From positions 2,614,001 through 2,678,000 of the forward strand of contig NC_063993.1 of NCBI RefSeq assembly GCF_932276165.1: DNA of 64,000 nucleotides, in the 5' to 3' direction. Below, piece after piece: positions 1 to 11,665 of this stretch. A program made the position numbers and the translations under genes. The notes under the pieces are model-generated. The model made no database searches and was not told where the DNA came from. It saw only the letters and a program-made list of their open reading frames with translations. The first letter of the stretch is position 1. Every line of letters begins with the position of its first letter. The stretch is from Plutella xylostella (taxonomy: Eukaryota > Arthropoda > Insecta > Lepidoptera > Plutellidae).

Positions 1-924
1 CAAACAGAGCCAAGTTTATGGCCAGACATTGCAATGATTTACTAAATGTAATTGTTTAATTGCCGTATGCTTCAGAATGATAAATGCCTTACAGCGAATG
101 AAAGAAGCAAGCGGAGAGAAGAAAAGAGACAAAATTAATGTGATAGTTTGCCCTCGAAGCAGACTATCACGATCAATCGAAGCTTGGCCTGAAAATACGA
201 ATGTCAGATAGGACGTTCCTGGTTTTCCTTGTAAATGGTAGTCAATGCAATAGAGGTCAGGTTATAATAGCCAATAACTAGTTTTTATTTATCTAAATTT
301 TTTTAATGAATGATTTTAACATACTTATGTTAATACAGAAACCGAGATTAAACTCACAAATCTCTATGGAATTCTTGTACCTGAGTTACTACGCCGTAGC
401 CCGTAGCTGGCTACGAATAAGATGCTACGATATTGCTACGCCGCGCCGTAGCATGATTCTGATGGCTAAGCCTGAATGTTGTTGTTGTGTGTTTGTGATT
501 ATGTGTACTTTTATGAAATCCTATATTCAATAATTTCAATCAAATCTGGGTTTCAGGTATCAGTGATTAGGTAGTAGCAAAGCAACACAAAACTGAAAAA
601 GAGGTAAAATTATGTGATAACTATGCTTTAACTATTTCTGTGTATAGAAAAAACTTCATGTCTTGAGTAAGTCTCTCAGGTGTTATAATAAAATATTTTG
701 TCTTATTTTACAGGTCAAGAATGAAATACTATAAGTTTGTTTACGTTATAGTGACAAAGTCCCTCAAATCCGAGGATCATCGGGCCGGGACCAGGGAGGT
801 CACTTTAGCTCACGAATACTTAAGATTTGGAACATTAATTACGTCTTACACGTTTTCACCTACTTGATATATAGAAATAAACATAATATGCAAAGGTGGA
901 GTGTACTTTAACTATTATTATTAA
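1..924. other. No gene recognised
   Basis: No coding region or known repeat is supported here. A small cluster of GCTACG/CGTAGC words occurs at about 390-455. A pyrimidine-rich run ending in TTTTACAG near 705-714 resembles a splice acceptor, but no coherent exon follows it. Confidence 0.5.
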
Positions 925-1145
925 CTAGCTGCTCCCGCGAGCTTTGCTTCGTCTTAAAAAGTTTTCCCGTGAGAATTCCGGGATAAAAAGTAGCCTATGT
1001 TCATTCTCAGGGTCTAGACCATATTATTATGTATACCAAATTTCATTCAAATCTGTTCAGTAGTTTTGGCGTGAAAGAGTAACAGACAAACAGACAGACA
1101 GATAGACAGGCACAGTTACTTTCGCATTTTTAATATTAGTTAGGA
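925..1145 (-). mobile_element. TC...CTAG non-autonomous element with CAGA microsatellite, copy 1
   Basis: Read on the - strand it starts TCCTAACTAATATTA, carries a (CTGT)n-type microsatellite, then the block CTACTGAACAGATTTGAATG, and ends GCGGGAGCAGCTAG. Four more copies lie at 1955-2156, 34568-34792, 58529-58747 and 60298-60491. The 5' TC and 3' CTAG termini without a clear target duplication recall non-autonomous Helitrons. The family is very common in Lepidoptera, but the Helitron assignment is inference from the ends alone. Non-coding. Confidence 0.75.
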
Positions 1146-1287
1146 TAAAAAAATATAATCGACTTTAACTCGTTTCATTGAACGTACTTATCGACTGCAT
1201 GACAGTAAAGTTCACGTTCAGTTTTTTGTGTAGCTAGAGCGGCCTGGAGCCTACAGCCTGCAGCCGCTCGCATCGTTGCCTCCATTT

Positions 1288-1486
1288 AGGCCTGGGTCTC
1301 CTATTTACTCCGTAGGTCGCGTCAAGTGTCACCGCCGTAGGCCGCGTCACGATGCTCACTATGTTTACGCGCCAACGTCGGCGTGTGAGGGAGACCGCAT
1401 CAGTACATTTCTATAGTGAGCATCGTGACGCGGCCTACGGCGTGACGTTGGAAGCGACCTACGGCGTAAATAGGAGACCCGGGCCT
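1288..1486. repeat. GC-rich foldback (palindromic) element
   Basis: Left arm 1288-1362 and right arm 1413-1486 are inverted copies; the inner 30 bp (1333-1362 against 1413-1442) match perfectly and contain GGCCGCGTCACGATGCTCAC. The outer part includes the shared GTCTCCTATTTAC block with a few mismatches. The loop is about 50 bp. It is much more GC-rich than its surroundings and resembles a foldback MITE. No clear target duplication was found and no superfamily is assigned. Confidence 0.75.
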
Positions 1487-1954
1487 TACCCGGTAGTCGT
1501 TAAACTTCCAGCGAAATAACGAATGAAATCAGTGCTATGTGTTTTTGTTGTTAACTGCAGAGCAAAAATGAATAAAGTATTCAGTTACATTAATTACAAG
1601 GATTAGTTTTGCGGTAGTTTAAATTCATTGTAGTTATGCCACGACTAATAATTGTATTTGAGAGAAATTAACGGAATGTGCGAATATGAGAATGGCGGGT
1701 GTATTCGAAATCTAAACAAATACCAGCGTATTTAAATTGGAAATGGCTGTAGTAGTTACAGTGTACGAGGAATTGAGTTTCACGGGGTAAAAGATCAACA
1801 AAATACTTAGGTACAATGAATGATTGAAGCTTATATGTGTTAATCTAATATCTAGTTGTGCCTCTAGTGGAATAAATCCAACTTCTTACATTCAGAATAT
1901 AAGGAAATAATAAATCTGTAGAATACCTAAATTATGAACGGAATTATCTATTTA
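1487..1954. other. No gene recognised
   Basis: AT-rich spacer between the foldback and the second TC...CTAG element. I see no coding potential or repeat in it. Confidence 0.5.
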
Positions 1955-2156
1955 CTAGCTGTTCCCGCGAGCTTCGCTTCGCCTTAAAAAGTTTTCTTGT
2001 GGGAATTTCAGGATAAAAAGTAGCTATGTTCTTTCTCAGGGTCTACACCATATGTATACCAAATTTCATTCAAATCCGTTCAGTAATTTTGACGTGAAAG
2101 AGTAACAGACAGACAGACAGACACAGTTACTTTCGCATTTATAATATTAGTTAGGA
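1955..2156 (-). mobile_element. TC...CTAG non-autonomous element, copy 2
   Basis: Same family and orientation as the element at 925. On the - strand it runs from TCCTAACTAATATTATAAAT to GCGGGAACAGCTAG. Its microsatellite is short (CAGA units near 2108-2123). Confidence 0.75.
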
Positions 2157-2905
2157 TTAGGATTTGCGAAGATGGAAAAGTGTCATTGCCCATAGTAAAC
2201 TTCAAAAAGCTGTTCTATTTATTGATTGATGCTAATTATAACATGTCTGTTAATAAATGGTACTCATACGAAAAGCAAACAGAAGACATGGATGGGTTTC
2301 AAAAATTCATCCAAAAAAAAAATACTATACTATATACTACGCACCATAAACCATTATTGTATACAAAACACCATACTCCAACACTTCCTGAAATAAAAAT
2401 GTATGTTTTTATATTTTAATGATTCCTAGATTAAATAAATAAAGCAAACCAAATAGCGTATACATTTTAAAATTAAAAACGATCGTTTGATACTACAGTT
2501 AGGTGAATTAAAAAGCTCGAATGGAAATAAGTTCCGAGAAAATGTTTCAGGAAAATGAATGTTTTTTATAGAGCATCCGTAATTGACATTCAGACAGATA
2601 GTCAATTTTGTGATTAACGACATAGTTCCATAGCAGATGTGCGAGACCGTAAATCTAGAACCCTGTCGCTCTCAATAGCGGCCATGTTTCACAAAAACTA
2701 TTATTTTTTTACTCCCGATGACTTATGTGAAATGTCGAGATCGCCCAAATATTTTCGGTCAGATTCCGAAAAGTATAAATACTATAAATAGGTACTTAGA
2801 AATTTGAGGAGTTTCTATCCTTAAAATGCTAAATTGAAACTGTTTAAAATGGGACTTTTAAGCTTTAGGCAGCAGCTGTCTCACTAACAGCGAGTACCTA
2901 AGCGA
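2157..2905. other. No gene recognised
   Basis: Spacer. A 79-codon open frame at 2180-2419 is compositionally AT-rich and low complexity, with no domain; I regard it as chance. Confidence 0.45.
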
Positions 2906-3016
2906 ATTACTATCGGTTATTAGAATAACCGATAGTAACCGATTCCTCGCCGGCAGTGACCATAGATGACGCTTACATAGATGTAAGCGTTAGCTGGTCA
3001 CTGCCGGCGAGGAATC
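2906..3016. repeat. Cluster of nested hairpins
   Basis: Three adjacent inverted repeats: CTATCGGTTATT/AATAACCGATAG near 2910-2936; a perfect 22-bp pair at 2941-2962 and 2995-3016 (GATTCCTCGCCGGCAGTGAC core); and, inside its loop, ACGCTTACAT/ATGTAAGCGT at 2969-2990. Probably a foldback MITE; no target duplication is clear. Confidence 0.65.
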
Positions 3017-3129
3017 AGCAGCTAAACGAGCAATCAAATATAATTCTCTCTAACCGATACTTAAATTGCAATTACATTTGGAGATATAATAGCGTAGGCT
3101 GCTCCCAATAGCGCGAGTAATGACTCGTC

Positions 3130-3290
3130 TCATACACTAGCTTATAGAATAGAACAGAATAGAAAATATATTTAATGAACACCCCAAATTAAGACATACA
3201 AAGAGAACTTATAAACTAGGAAAAATGAACAATAGGCGGCCTTATCGCTAAGAGCGATCTCTTACAGGCAACCTTAAACATAAAGAAATA
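3130..3290. repeat. Dispersed repeat with GGCGGCCTTATCGCTA motif, copy 1
   Basis: Contains AATAGGCGGCCTTATCGCTA followed by AGAGCGATCTCTTACAGG. The same block recurs at 14515-14640. It looks like the terminal part of a retroelement common in Lepidoptera (LINE or SINE end), but family and orientation are uncertain from two short copies. Confidence 0.5.
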
Positions 3291-4888
3291 AAAGTAAAGA
3301 AAATTTGAGGGCGGTGTACCTACTACCTAACTACTTATAATATACCTAAATAAACCATACATACTATAGCTACATAAATACTAACATAAATTAGGTACAT
3401 CTTCTAACTACCTATGTATATACTATTAATATAGCTTATCACCCAGCGACAAAAGTACGCATCCCTACTTAATTTCTGCTACGTGATAACTCGTTTCAGA
3501 TTCACTACGCGCTACTCGCTCATCTTAGGAGATAGGAAACCTGCATTATTAGCTAGATACCACTAGACATCCGTAGAAACGGATGCGTCTCTCTTTGCAC
3601 ATCTCTGGCGGAAACGCACTCGTCGAAGTGGAATACACGTAAACCTCTCTCGGTGATGTTCATCGTATCAAAGTAAGTATGCACTCTATGTAATATTTCT
3701 ATCCATTTCGTTATAAACTAAAAGTGAAAAACGATAAATTTTTAAAGGCGAAGCGAAATTTTTGTTTTTAGTAGGTAATTTAAGGTACATGCTGCACGGT
3801 ATACATATATAATAGTCATAAATAGATAAACAAATGTGCCACCTAGACTGGTTTCTCTCACAAACAAATTGTCACTTACCTTTTAAATACAAATTTTTGT
3901 AGGCTCAAACACGTGGCATTCAGCTTTGCTCCTGAGAAATCTAATTACCTAAATTACAAGGTAATTTTTTCTCCTAATTAAGTAATTATTTACTTAATCA
4001 ACTGTACTAAGTACTTCATTCATTCTTCATTGTTTGTATGTAGAGTAAAAAAAAATATGTTTGAGATTGATGTCAGGTGAGTGTATAATTATAACATTTC
4101 TGTTACCAAAATAATATAAGTAAACTTACAATGTACTTAATAGCTGATGGGTCCCATAATGAAATTAGTGTGTATGTATAAACATTACAAGCCTTTGCGT
4201 AGAACACTGATAAAATGCAGCCCTACATATACGAGTATTTATAAGTATTAAAATAACGAAAAAAATATAATAACATAAACCTACTTACGGTTACTTCCTA
4301 CCAGAGATGTGGCATGCAGCTATGCTGCGATATAAAAAACAGAAGGTGCCAACTGGCGTGCGCTCGCCAGTCTAAGGCTCGCCAGTTGACGAATGATTCG
4401 AATCAATCAATTTCTACCAGTGCTATACTCGTATTATGTGGACCAATGAATATGATTGGTGTAGCATAGCAACGTAACATAGCACATTTTCTAGTGGAAA
4501 GGCACCCTTAAACTTGACAATCCCATTATCTTAAGCGATAGCTCAGCAAAAGTGGGTCGTCTTTATAATGCATATAGGCTGTTCTCACCATAGCCCGTTA
4601 GCCTTGCTGAAGAAAAACAAAACTTGTTTGTAACTTTATCATGAATAATTTCCCTTGTAAACCCCCCTATCATTTTAGCGCCACGCTTCGAATTCTGGAA
4701 AAAGGAGATACGCTACATAAATCACTTGCACTGTGCATTTTATAAGTATTCAAAAAGTGAAAATGGCTATCTAGTCATATTTAACAACTTTTAGTGATAC
4801 ATAAAAAACTAACTCAAATGTTGTATAATTATTTACTAAATGACTTAACCTATTACTAGTTATTTAATTCAGTATTTACTCGGAGATA
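3291..4888. other. No gene recognised
   Basis: AT-rich DNA. At about 4347-4510 there are short inverted blocks (CTGGCG/CGCCAG, and GGTGCC against GGCACC) suggesting a worn MITE, not strong enough for its own entry. Otherwise nothing seen. Confidence 0.4.
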
Positions 4889-5050
4889 TCATCATCATCA
4901 TCATCATCATTACTATGATGATCTACTGGACCTATGTCACTCCCAAGGTTATTCTAACACTTCAACTTCTTTTCTCGGCCTTCCCCATCCAGCCACTATC
5001 CGGCTACCTGTTTCAGATCGTAGTACGAGTATCAGCCCAGAGTGCCCAGA
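4889..5050 (-). mobile_element. 5'-truncated RTE-type LINE 3' end, copy 1
   Basis: An (ATC)n run at 4889-4909, a (GAT)n tail on the - strand, is followed by a diverged version of the 3' segment seen intact at 61871-62100 (compare CTCGGCCTTCCCCATCCAGC here with CTCGGCCTTCCTCACCCAAC there). Truncated after about 150 bp. Non-coding remnant. Confidence 0.6.
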
Positions 5051-8000
5051 GTGAGATCACACTTTACTTTTGCCACTAGTAGGTATTTTTTCCACAATAC
5101 AAAATAAAGGCATTCCGTCATAAGCTACATACCTATCTCCTGTTTTCAGTAGTCCATAGTTGTAGCATATCTCCAGTGACACCCTCCTATATAACATAGA
5201 ACTATAAAACTCTATTTTACGACTGCCATTTCTGTACAACGGAATCCGTTCGGCTAATACTGACGTTTAGATAGAACTTTCTACATATCTACCGTTTGTA
5301 TACAAAATTGGTTTTTATTTTTACACATCATGATAATCTGAACTGTATTTTTTATTTATTACATCTTTCAATTCTACAGATCATTCTCTACAATGTGGTT
5401 AAACAGTCATATCTTTAGCTCATTTCTGGGCAGAGTTATTATTATAGACACACCATCACAACGGGACTGGCATAATATTATGCTTTTTCTGGCTCAACAG
5501 TCAACACCCACGGGCTATCTAATACTACATACGAATAATACAGCGTGTTAATAAAGTCAGCGGGCCACGCCACAGTTTCACCACCGAAGTTAATTAAAAT
5601 TTTGCCACTAAATCCCAATTGGATTACATAAAAGGTTTCTCTTAGCTTTGAACGGAGTTTGTTGAAATTATTATCAAATTTACGATAGTTCCCTCCCAGA
5701 TCAGTCTCCGAGTTCAGTCCACCCGAACTCTGGAACTTTATCAATATTTACCTCTGGCGTTAATTGGATTTCAGACTATCGCAAAGATGAGGACTCTGAA
5801 TAGGTTTTTAATAAATTCTGCCGTATCCCAGGTGGCTTTTATGCTCAACTGAAGAGAGATAAATTTCAGATGATAACCCCCGTGCTTGCGCTGCGAAAGT
5901 CGATTACAAGTTATTATACGGAGCGGAGTTTCCTTATTTCTCGTACAGGTGGTTTGAGCAGGCTTTTAACTTGAAACTTTATCGTCATAAGCTCAAACGA
6001 TAATGTTCATAAATATGCTACAGCCGTGATACACTTTCCTATGAATTTATTTATGTCATGTTATGAACAAGTGAGCGCGTCGAGTCTTGTTGCTTTCAAG
6101 TGTACGATCGACCTTATCTTTTCTAATGATGCAAAGGTGATTATAACTGTACGCCTAGTCACGAGACGGCGGTAAATAATGCCTCCTCCACACTTCGGCA
6201 TTACGTCGGATTCCCGGCGGATGCCGCGGGTGCGTATACGTCGCGTCGGCATGCGACATTCCGCCGCCTGCAGTTAATGCTCGCGACGTGCCGCTCCTCT
6301 AAATCTGTTGGCGAATCTTTAATTGTGGTTCTTGGAAGATGGAGTTTGAACTGACACTGATAATGAACTCGGTTCGCTCGTTTGATTTTATTGCAGTACT
6401 TAAAGCTAACACTCGAAAGTATAGATTTCTCAACACATTTTCTGTGAATTTGTAAATACCTCGATACATCGATAGAAGATTCATAATGGCTTTCTCTCAT
6501 CGCTTTTCTCGGCTAACTATTTATCATAAGATATTGCTTTGACTTTTTGGAGACAAATTACACTAAAAACAATTATGACTGCTTAATAATTTGAGCATGA
6601 TGACAAACGCTAGTCCAGCTTCATAATTTTAGTTGTTACCGACTCACCAAGGAAAACTAGATTTGTACATTGCAACAAGCAAACAACTAACCACTTAGAG
6701 AAGGAAGACGGTTAGGAAAAACGACAATTGAACCTTGACACAGTACAGTCAGTGGCAGGCCAGTAAGTTTTCCGCTTTGGTCTTTGTTCCGTTCTTAATG
6801 CTTGTGTCACAAGAGTTAGATTTCGAGTCGTAGTATTAGGTGGTACATGGTTGTACCTGTACTAACAGGTGGCACTCGATGTAACAAGCATGCCTCCCAC
6901 GGATGTCCGTCGCACCGGCGAGCCGTTAGCTTTGAGTTTGATTTTCTCTCATGCATATTTCATATGGCGACCGGCGACCAAACGCGATGGTTTTAGTCTG
7001 GTACGTATGTTTACACTGTGTTGGGAGGTAACATACTGTGTTGTATCGTTGGCGGCAAGTAGGAAGAGAGTTAATGATATTTTTTTTGATATTGGAAGAC
7101 ACTGTAGGCCTAATTTCTTTTTTGCGATGTATGAGATAAAAATGCCTTAAGGATGGCGTTAAAATCTCTACAATAATTGATGATATTACTGTGTATGTTT
7201 ACACATAAATTAATTTTTTAGGAGCGTTTCAACTTGCAAGTGTTAACTTTCAGGCGTGTATTAAATTATCCGTCTTGGATAGTGTCCATTACTAAATTCA
7301 TATTCATGTTAATTTAGGTTAAAAACTTGTTAATCAAAACTTACCCTTCCAAGTTACTTCAGACCTTCATGCCAGTTTTAAAGTAAATTAGGTGAGCTAA
7401 CTTATTACAACGTACGTGCTAAAGCATAACCACACAGTAAATTTATCTTAGTAGTTGTACTAAATATGAGCTTATCTGTAGGCCAACCCTGAAAGCTGTA
7501 TAACAGTGTACTTACTTACCTCTGTAAAGCCGAAAAGTTACGTAACAACCTTAGTAATAAAAGTTACAACATAATTGCACTCCATTTGAAGTTTCACGCG
7601 GGCCGTGACATGGGTAATTTCATTTTCACACACCACATGCTTCTGACATAACTTAAATAGGATTATACTATGTATTAAAGTAAGCTCTAGGGTGGACTTT
7701 ATTAAATTTGGGCGATGATTTATCATGAAATGTAGTGGGCTCACGCTCGACCGAGTGGAACGCACTGGAGTTGTTCGAACAGCCATCCGCCCGTGTACTG
7801 ACTGATATCGGACCGATTGTAAGAGCTCATTTATTGGAATTACAGAATGGCATTTTAAAATTAATTCGGCATAATTGGACATGCATTTTTCACTTGTACA
7901 TTTATATTACGTACTTTTACGGTGAACGGAAATATCGTGAGAACATTCTACAAAGACGTGTCGGTGAATCGTACTCGTTAAAAACGGCGATACGGTTCGT

Positions 8001-9174
8001 GATCTATCATGTGAGTACAGATGTGCAGCAAAAACCGGTGACTCGGTTGAAAGTTCCAAGACACCATTGACTACCCCTTCGGGAATTACAGACTTGAGCA
8101 TGCATAAAAAAATGGATTAATGTTGAGTCACTTATACATACAACCCTTACAACATCCGACAGCAATTAAAAAACTTTAATCGCATTTACAGGACATAAAT
8201 GTTGCGTATCTGACCGGTACAAATGGCACTTTGTTAGCCGTGTTCCAGAATGTTCCACTCGTGTTCCTCATCGCTCATTCTGGTTCGTGTTTACGAATTT
8301 ATTTGTTTTATGATGCGAATCTTTTTTCTCTTTCCCAATTTTATTTAACATGCCTGTATTTAGAGTCTAAAATGTGTGTCTAATTCTAATATTTAAGACA
8401 CACATTTTGAAAAGTTACCGTTATTGTTTTATTAGAATTATATTTGGTTACGATTATACTCGCACCACTAAAGTTGACAATATTTGATTATTGTTATTGG
8501 CTTATAGGATACTGACTATAGGTACTTTAACTACACAGAACTATAAGATGACCAGAATAACTCCGTTGGATGCATTGTTCCGAGCAATGTCTGTCCGTGG
8601 AACACGCACTCCTTTTGTTCTGTGACACTGACAGATGCTGGTCAGAGGAAAACTGCTAAAAGGTTGTTCTGTGAGCATCTTTTTTCTTTCCTTTGACATA
8701 GCAGGAGAGAATCTATTTAAATAACACTAATTGAAAAAATATTAATTTCGGAATTAAAGCTTCCCGAAGATACGCCTCCTTCTAAAACAGGATACTTTAA
8801 CCCTGAACCTGTGGCCCTGAAAGCTTCTATTTAGAGACATTTGTAAATTCGCGAAAAAAAAACTTCTCTATAGAAATTTCACTATAGAAAGAAAGGTCAC
8901 TATAGAAAGTTACATAGGTATATATTTATAGGACATTATCAAAGTCCTACAACAAACTTTGATATCAACACCCTGTATAGCAATACAGCCATACGCGAAA
9001 CATCGAATGGTCAAAGACTAACAAGTTTACTGGTAGCTCCCAAGTTGGCTCATCTTTATCCAATATGGTGCAACACCGCACTGCGTCCGAGGGAACTGTT
9101 TCAACTATTCAGTAGCTGAAAACTTAGTTGTCGGAATAGGCTATACGACTACCTAACCAAAAAGAGAGGTCTTA
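5051..9174. other. No gene recognised; locally CpG-rich around 6150-6310
   Basis: Frames of 60-114 codons occur (5478-5744 -, 6869-7150 +, 7538-7882 -) but none shows a recognisable domain or splice context. 6150-6310 is richer in CpG than its surroundings and could be unique host DNA such as a regulatory or 5' untranslated region; that is speculation. Small structures: a 12-bp stem TAAAATGTGTGTC/GACACACATTTT near 8369-8412 and a threefold CACTATAGAAAG at about 8878-8910. Confidence 0.4.
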
Positions 9175-9308
9175 GGGCCACTTGCACAAACATTTAAATC
9201 TAGATTTAGTGTCAAATCTCGTTTTAAGAAACGTCAATCCATAAAAATTTGACACTAAATCGAGATTTAACACTAGATCTAGATTTAATATGTTGGTGCA
9301 AGTGGCCC
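9175..9308. mobile_element. Palindromic MITE, GGGCCACTTGCA family, copy 1 (PIF/Harbinger-like)
   Basis: Starts GGGCCACTTGCACAAACAT and ends GTTGGTGCAAGTGGCCC. It is flanked on both sides by TTA (9172-9174 and 9309-9311), a target duplication typical of PIF/Harbinger. The interior is largely palindromic (AAATCTAGATTTAGTGTCAA and its complement). Another copy lies at 15082-15201. Non-coding. Confidence 0.8.
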
Positions 9309-9496
9309 TTAGTATCTATCTGGGGGCACTACCGTGCACCAAGTCGAGCAAAAAAGCGGCACGGCCGTACCATCCTTTTCTCGAAGCAATTCAGGCCATT
9401 TTTGACCCTCTGTAACTTCGTTGTGGATAAAACTAGAAGACTGAATTTTCACTAACCATGCAGGCATTGTAAAGACACGGTTTATTTCAAATTGTA
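9309..9496. other. No gene recognised
   Basis: Short spacer between two inverted-repeat elements; nothing seen. Confidence 0.45.
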
Positions 9497-9685
9497 TACC
9501 AAGTCTTATCCACGCACGCATCTCAATCTTAAAAAACTTTAATGTTTTATATAAATATATTGACTTGGTTATCGCACTAAATAATTTAATTGACACGTGT
9601 TTCCATGCGATGGCCGAGTCAATATATTTATATAAAACATTAAAGATTTTTAAGATTGAGATGCGTGCGTGGATAAGACTTGGTA
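9497..9685. repeat. Foldback element with 68-bp arms
   Basis: Left arm 9497-9564 and right arm 9618-9685 are inverted copies with one mismatch seen by eye (the poly-A stretch near 9532-9540). Arms begin TACCAAGTCTTATCCACGC. The loop is 53 bp. Palindromic MITE-like structure of unknown family. Confidence 0.8.
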
Positions 9686-10778
9686 TTACAAGGATCTCAC
9701 AACTTTTTACCGTAGAACAACTGAGTTACGAGACTTGGTTTTTTTTACAAGTATTGTTTTTGATGGGATACTATTGTCAATCTGAAAACGCCGAAACATA
9801 TTTCGTGGGGGAACTTTCACAGTTCTTCCTTCCGCATTAATTGCTTTAAATATTCGTAACACAGATATAATCAGGGCTTTCAGACAAGAGGACACGTTAA
9901 TACACTGAATCTGCATACATTTACATATAAAAGAAAAATGCTCTGTCTAGACTTTACATAGACTGTGCTATAAAAGTTATAAAAGCATTCTAATATAAGC
10001 TCCATGCTAAAAGCTCCCAGTTTTAAGTAGGTATGTTTACTTTGTTTCGAACGGCAAGCACCTTCGTAGCTTTAATAACTAATTATTATGTTAAATACAT
10101 TGTAAAATAACTATTTTGAACGGTTATTGTTTATTATAACAAAAGATTACATTTTGCACTTTTATGTGTTGTTCTACTTACCTACAGTTTCTGATATGCT
10201 ATTATGGAAATTAATCATTGAGCGCCACCAACATTTGTACATCTAGTCAAATATAAGTTTTCTATTATTAGTTTATTTAATATTATTAAGTATCTGCTTA
10301 AATAAATATACGTACATCATCGATTATTAAATATTTGTAGGTATAAGATTAATTATGAGCATGACTCATATGCTTTCCTACTTTATCGTAACAATCAAGC
10401 TACAGTGAATAAAAAAATACAGCTTTATTTAACACAATTGTATTCTGTATACTGTATAAATCTGAATCACTCTCTTATGCCCTTTTCTGCGACATAATGG
10501 GCGAACTTACTGGGAGGTTAAACTAATTAAGCAAGTAAGCAAACTTCGACTTAGTTGTAAGCAGTTGTTATTGTCAAAACTGCTTTATAGTTATGGTTCG
10601 TTGGGAGGCTATGGACGTAAGGTGATAGCGGAAATACACCAAGGGCCAAGGGCCGTACCGGATACATAACTATAAAAAAATGATGTAAAATTTGATCATG
10701 ATGATCCCACTCACAGGCTGATATTATGAATGCTTAGAAAAGAAAAGTGTTAATTTAATAAACTATGAAAAAACTTAT
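9686..10778. other. No gene recognised
   Basis: AT-rich spacer; no supported coding region or repeat seen. Confidence 0.45.
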
Positions 10779-10910
10779 CATCATTGCCATCAGCCCAGTC
10801 ATCCACTACTGGGCATAATGTCATCCCAAGTTTTCAAATACCCTGTCCTCGGTCTTCCTCAACCGGCACTACTAGCGGCTACCTGCCTACGGTCGTCGTC
10901 TAGCGAGCTG
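10779..10910 (-). mobile_element. 5'-truncated RTE-type LINE 3' end, copy 2
   Basis: Diverged copy of the 3' segment of the LINE at 61871-62100: it has the CATCAGCCCAGTCATCCACT opening, then CTGTCCTCGGTCTTCCTCAA and a CCTACGGTCGTCGTC block. It ends where the large foldback element begins, so the foldback either interrupted it or lies next to it. Confidence 0.65.
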
Positions 10911-11404
10911 AGGCGCGAGCATAGGATTCCATACTATTTTCGAATCTACACGAAGGGTCACTTTTACCAAACGCTAAACGTATTTAAATGAAATTTTAAA
11001 TACATTTTGTACTAACTGACAGACTTATGACAGGCTACTAAATACGTTTAGCGTTTACTAGGTGAAATTCCACCTAACATGGAAAAAACAAATGCCACTT
11101 TTGGAACTAACAAATTTGCCTTACATTTTGACGACTGAGGATTCGAAACCTCCGTTTACGTTGCGTATCGTCAAATGTCACTGTCAAAATGTAAGGCAAA
11201 TTTGTTAGTTCCAAAAGTGGCATTTGTTTTTTCCATGTTAGGTGGAATTTCACCTAATAAACGCTAAACGTATTTAGTAGCCTGTCATAAGTCTGTCAGT
11301 TAGTACAAAATATATTTAAAATTTTATTTAAATACGTTTAGCGTTTGGTAAAAGCCACCCTTCGTGTAGATTCGAAAATAGTATCGAATCCTATGCTCGC
11401 GCCT
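10911..11404. mobile_element. Large foldback element, two 222-bp inverted arms
   Basis: Left arm 10911-11132 and right arm 11183-11404 are inverted copies differing at about six positions by eye, separated by a 50-bp loop. Arms start AGGCGCGAGCATAGGATTC and end TTACATTTTGAC. Each arm carries a shorter inverted pair (AAACGCTAAACGTATTTA and its complement), so sub-hairpins can form. No coding capacity. It fits a foldback-type DNA transposon or large MITE; the superfamily is unknown because the flanks give no clear target duplication. Confidence 0.8.
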
Positions 11405-11509
11405 CTCTGAAGAGCGTTTGTCACTTACTACGTAACCGTTTTTTTGCGTGTTCGTTTCCACACAAGAGGAAAAACATACATAAATTATAGACAAATTGAG
11501 AATCTTCTT

Positions 11510-11665
11510 CTTTTTACAAGATGGTTCATTCACGACCCATCACGTCCCCACTGCTGGGGAACGGGTTTCCTTCCTTCATTGGAAGGAAACCCGTGACCCC
11601 AATACAAGCAGAAGCAAGAGAAAGTTGTCGGGTAAGTGGGCAACCCGACTATCAGAAGTTTTCAA
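11510..11665 (-). mobile_element. SINE-related fragment, rearranged 3' part
   Basis: Reverse complement of blocks in the copy at 20541-20735: CCCCAGCAGTGGGGACGTGA, GGAAGGAAACCCGT, and GTCGGGTTGCCCACTTACCC. It lacks the central CCAACCCGC...GCCTAAAACC part of that copy. The 74-bp GC-rich core gives open frames on both strands that are not genes. Confidence 0.65.

Noticed and set aside
5478..5744. 88-codon - strand gene
   Set aside because: No recognisable family, no splice context and no neighbouring exon; could be chance.
6869..7150. 93-codon + strand gene
   Set aside because: Begins in CpG-richer DNA but has no domain; GTAACA after CTGTGTTGGGAG is a weak donor and no next exon is found.
7538..7882. 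114-codon - strand gene
   Set aside because: Overlaps an equally long + strand frame; neither has a motif.
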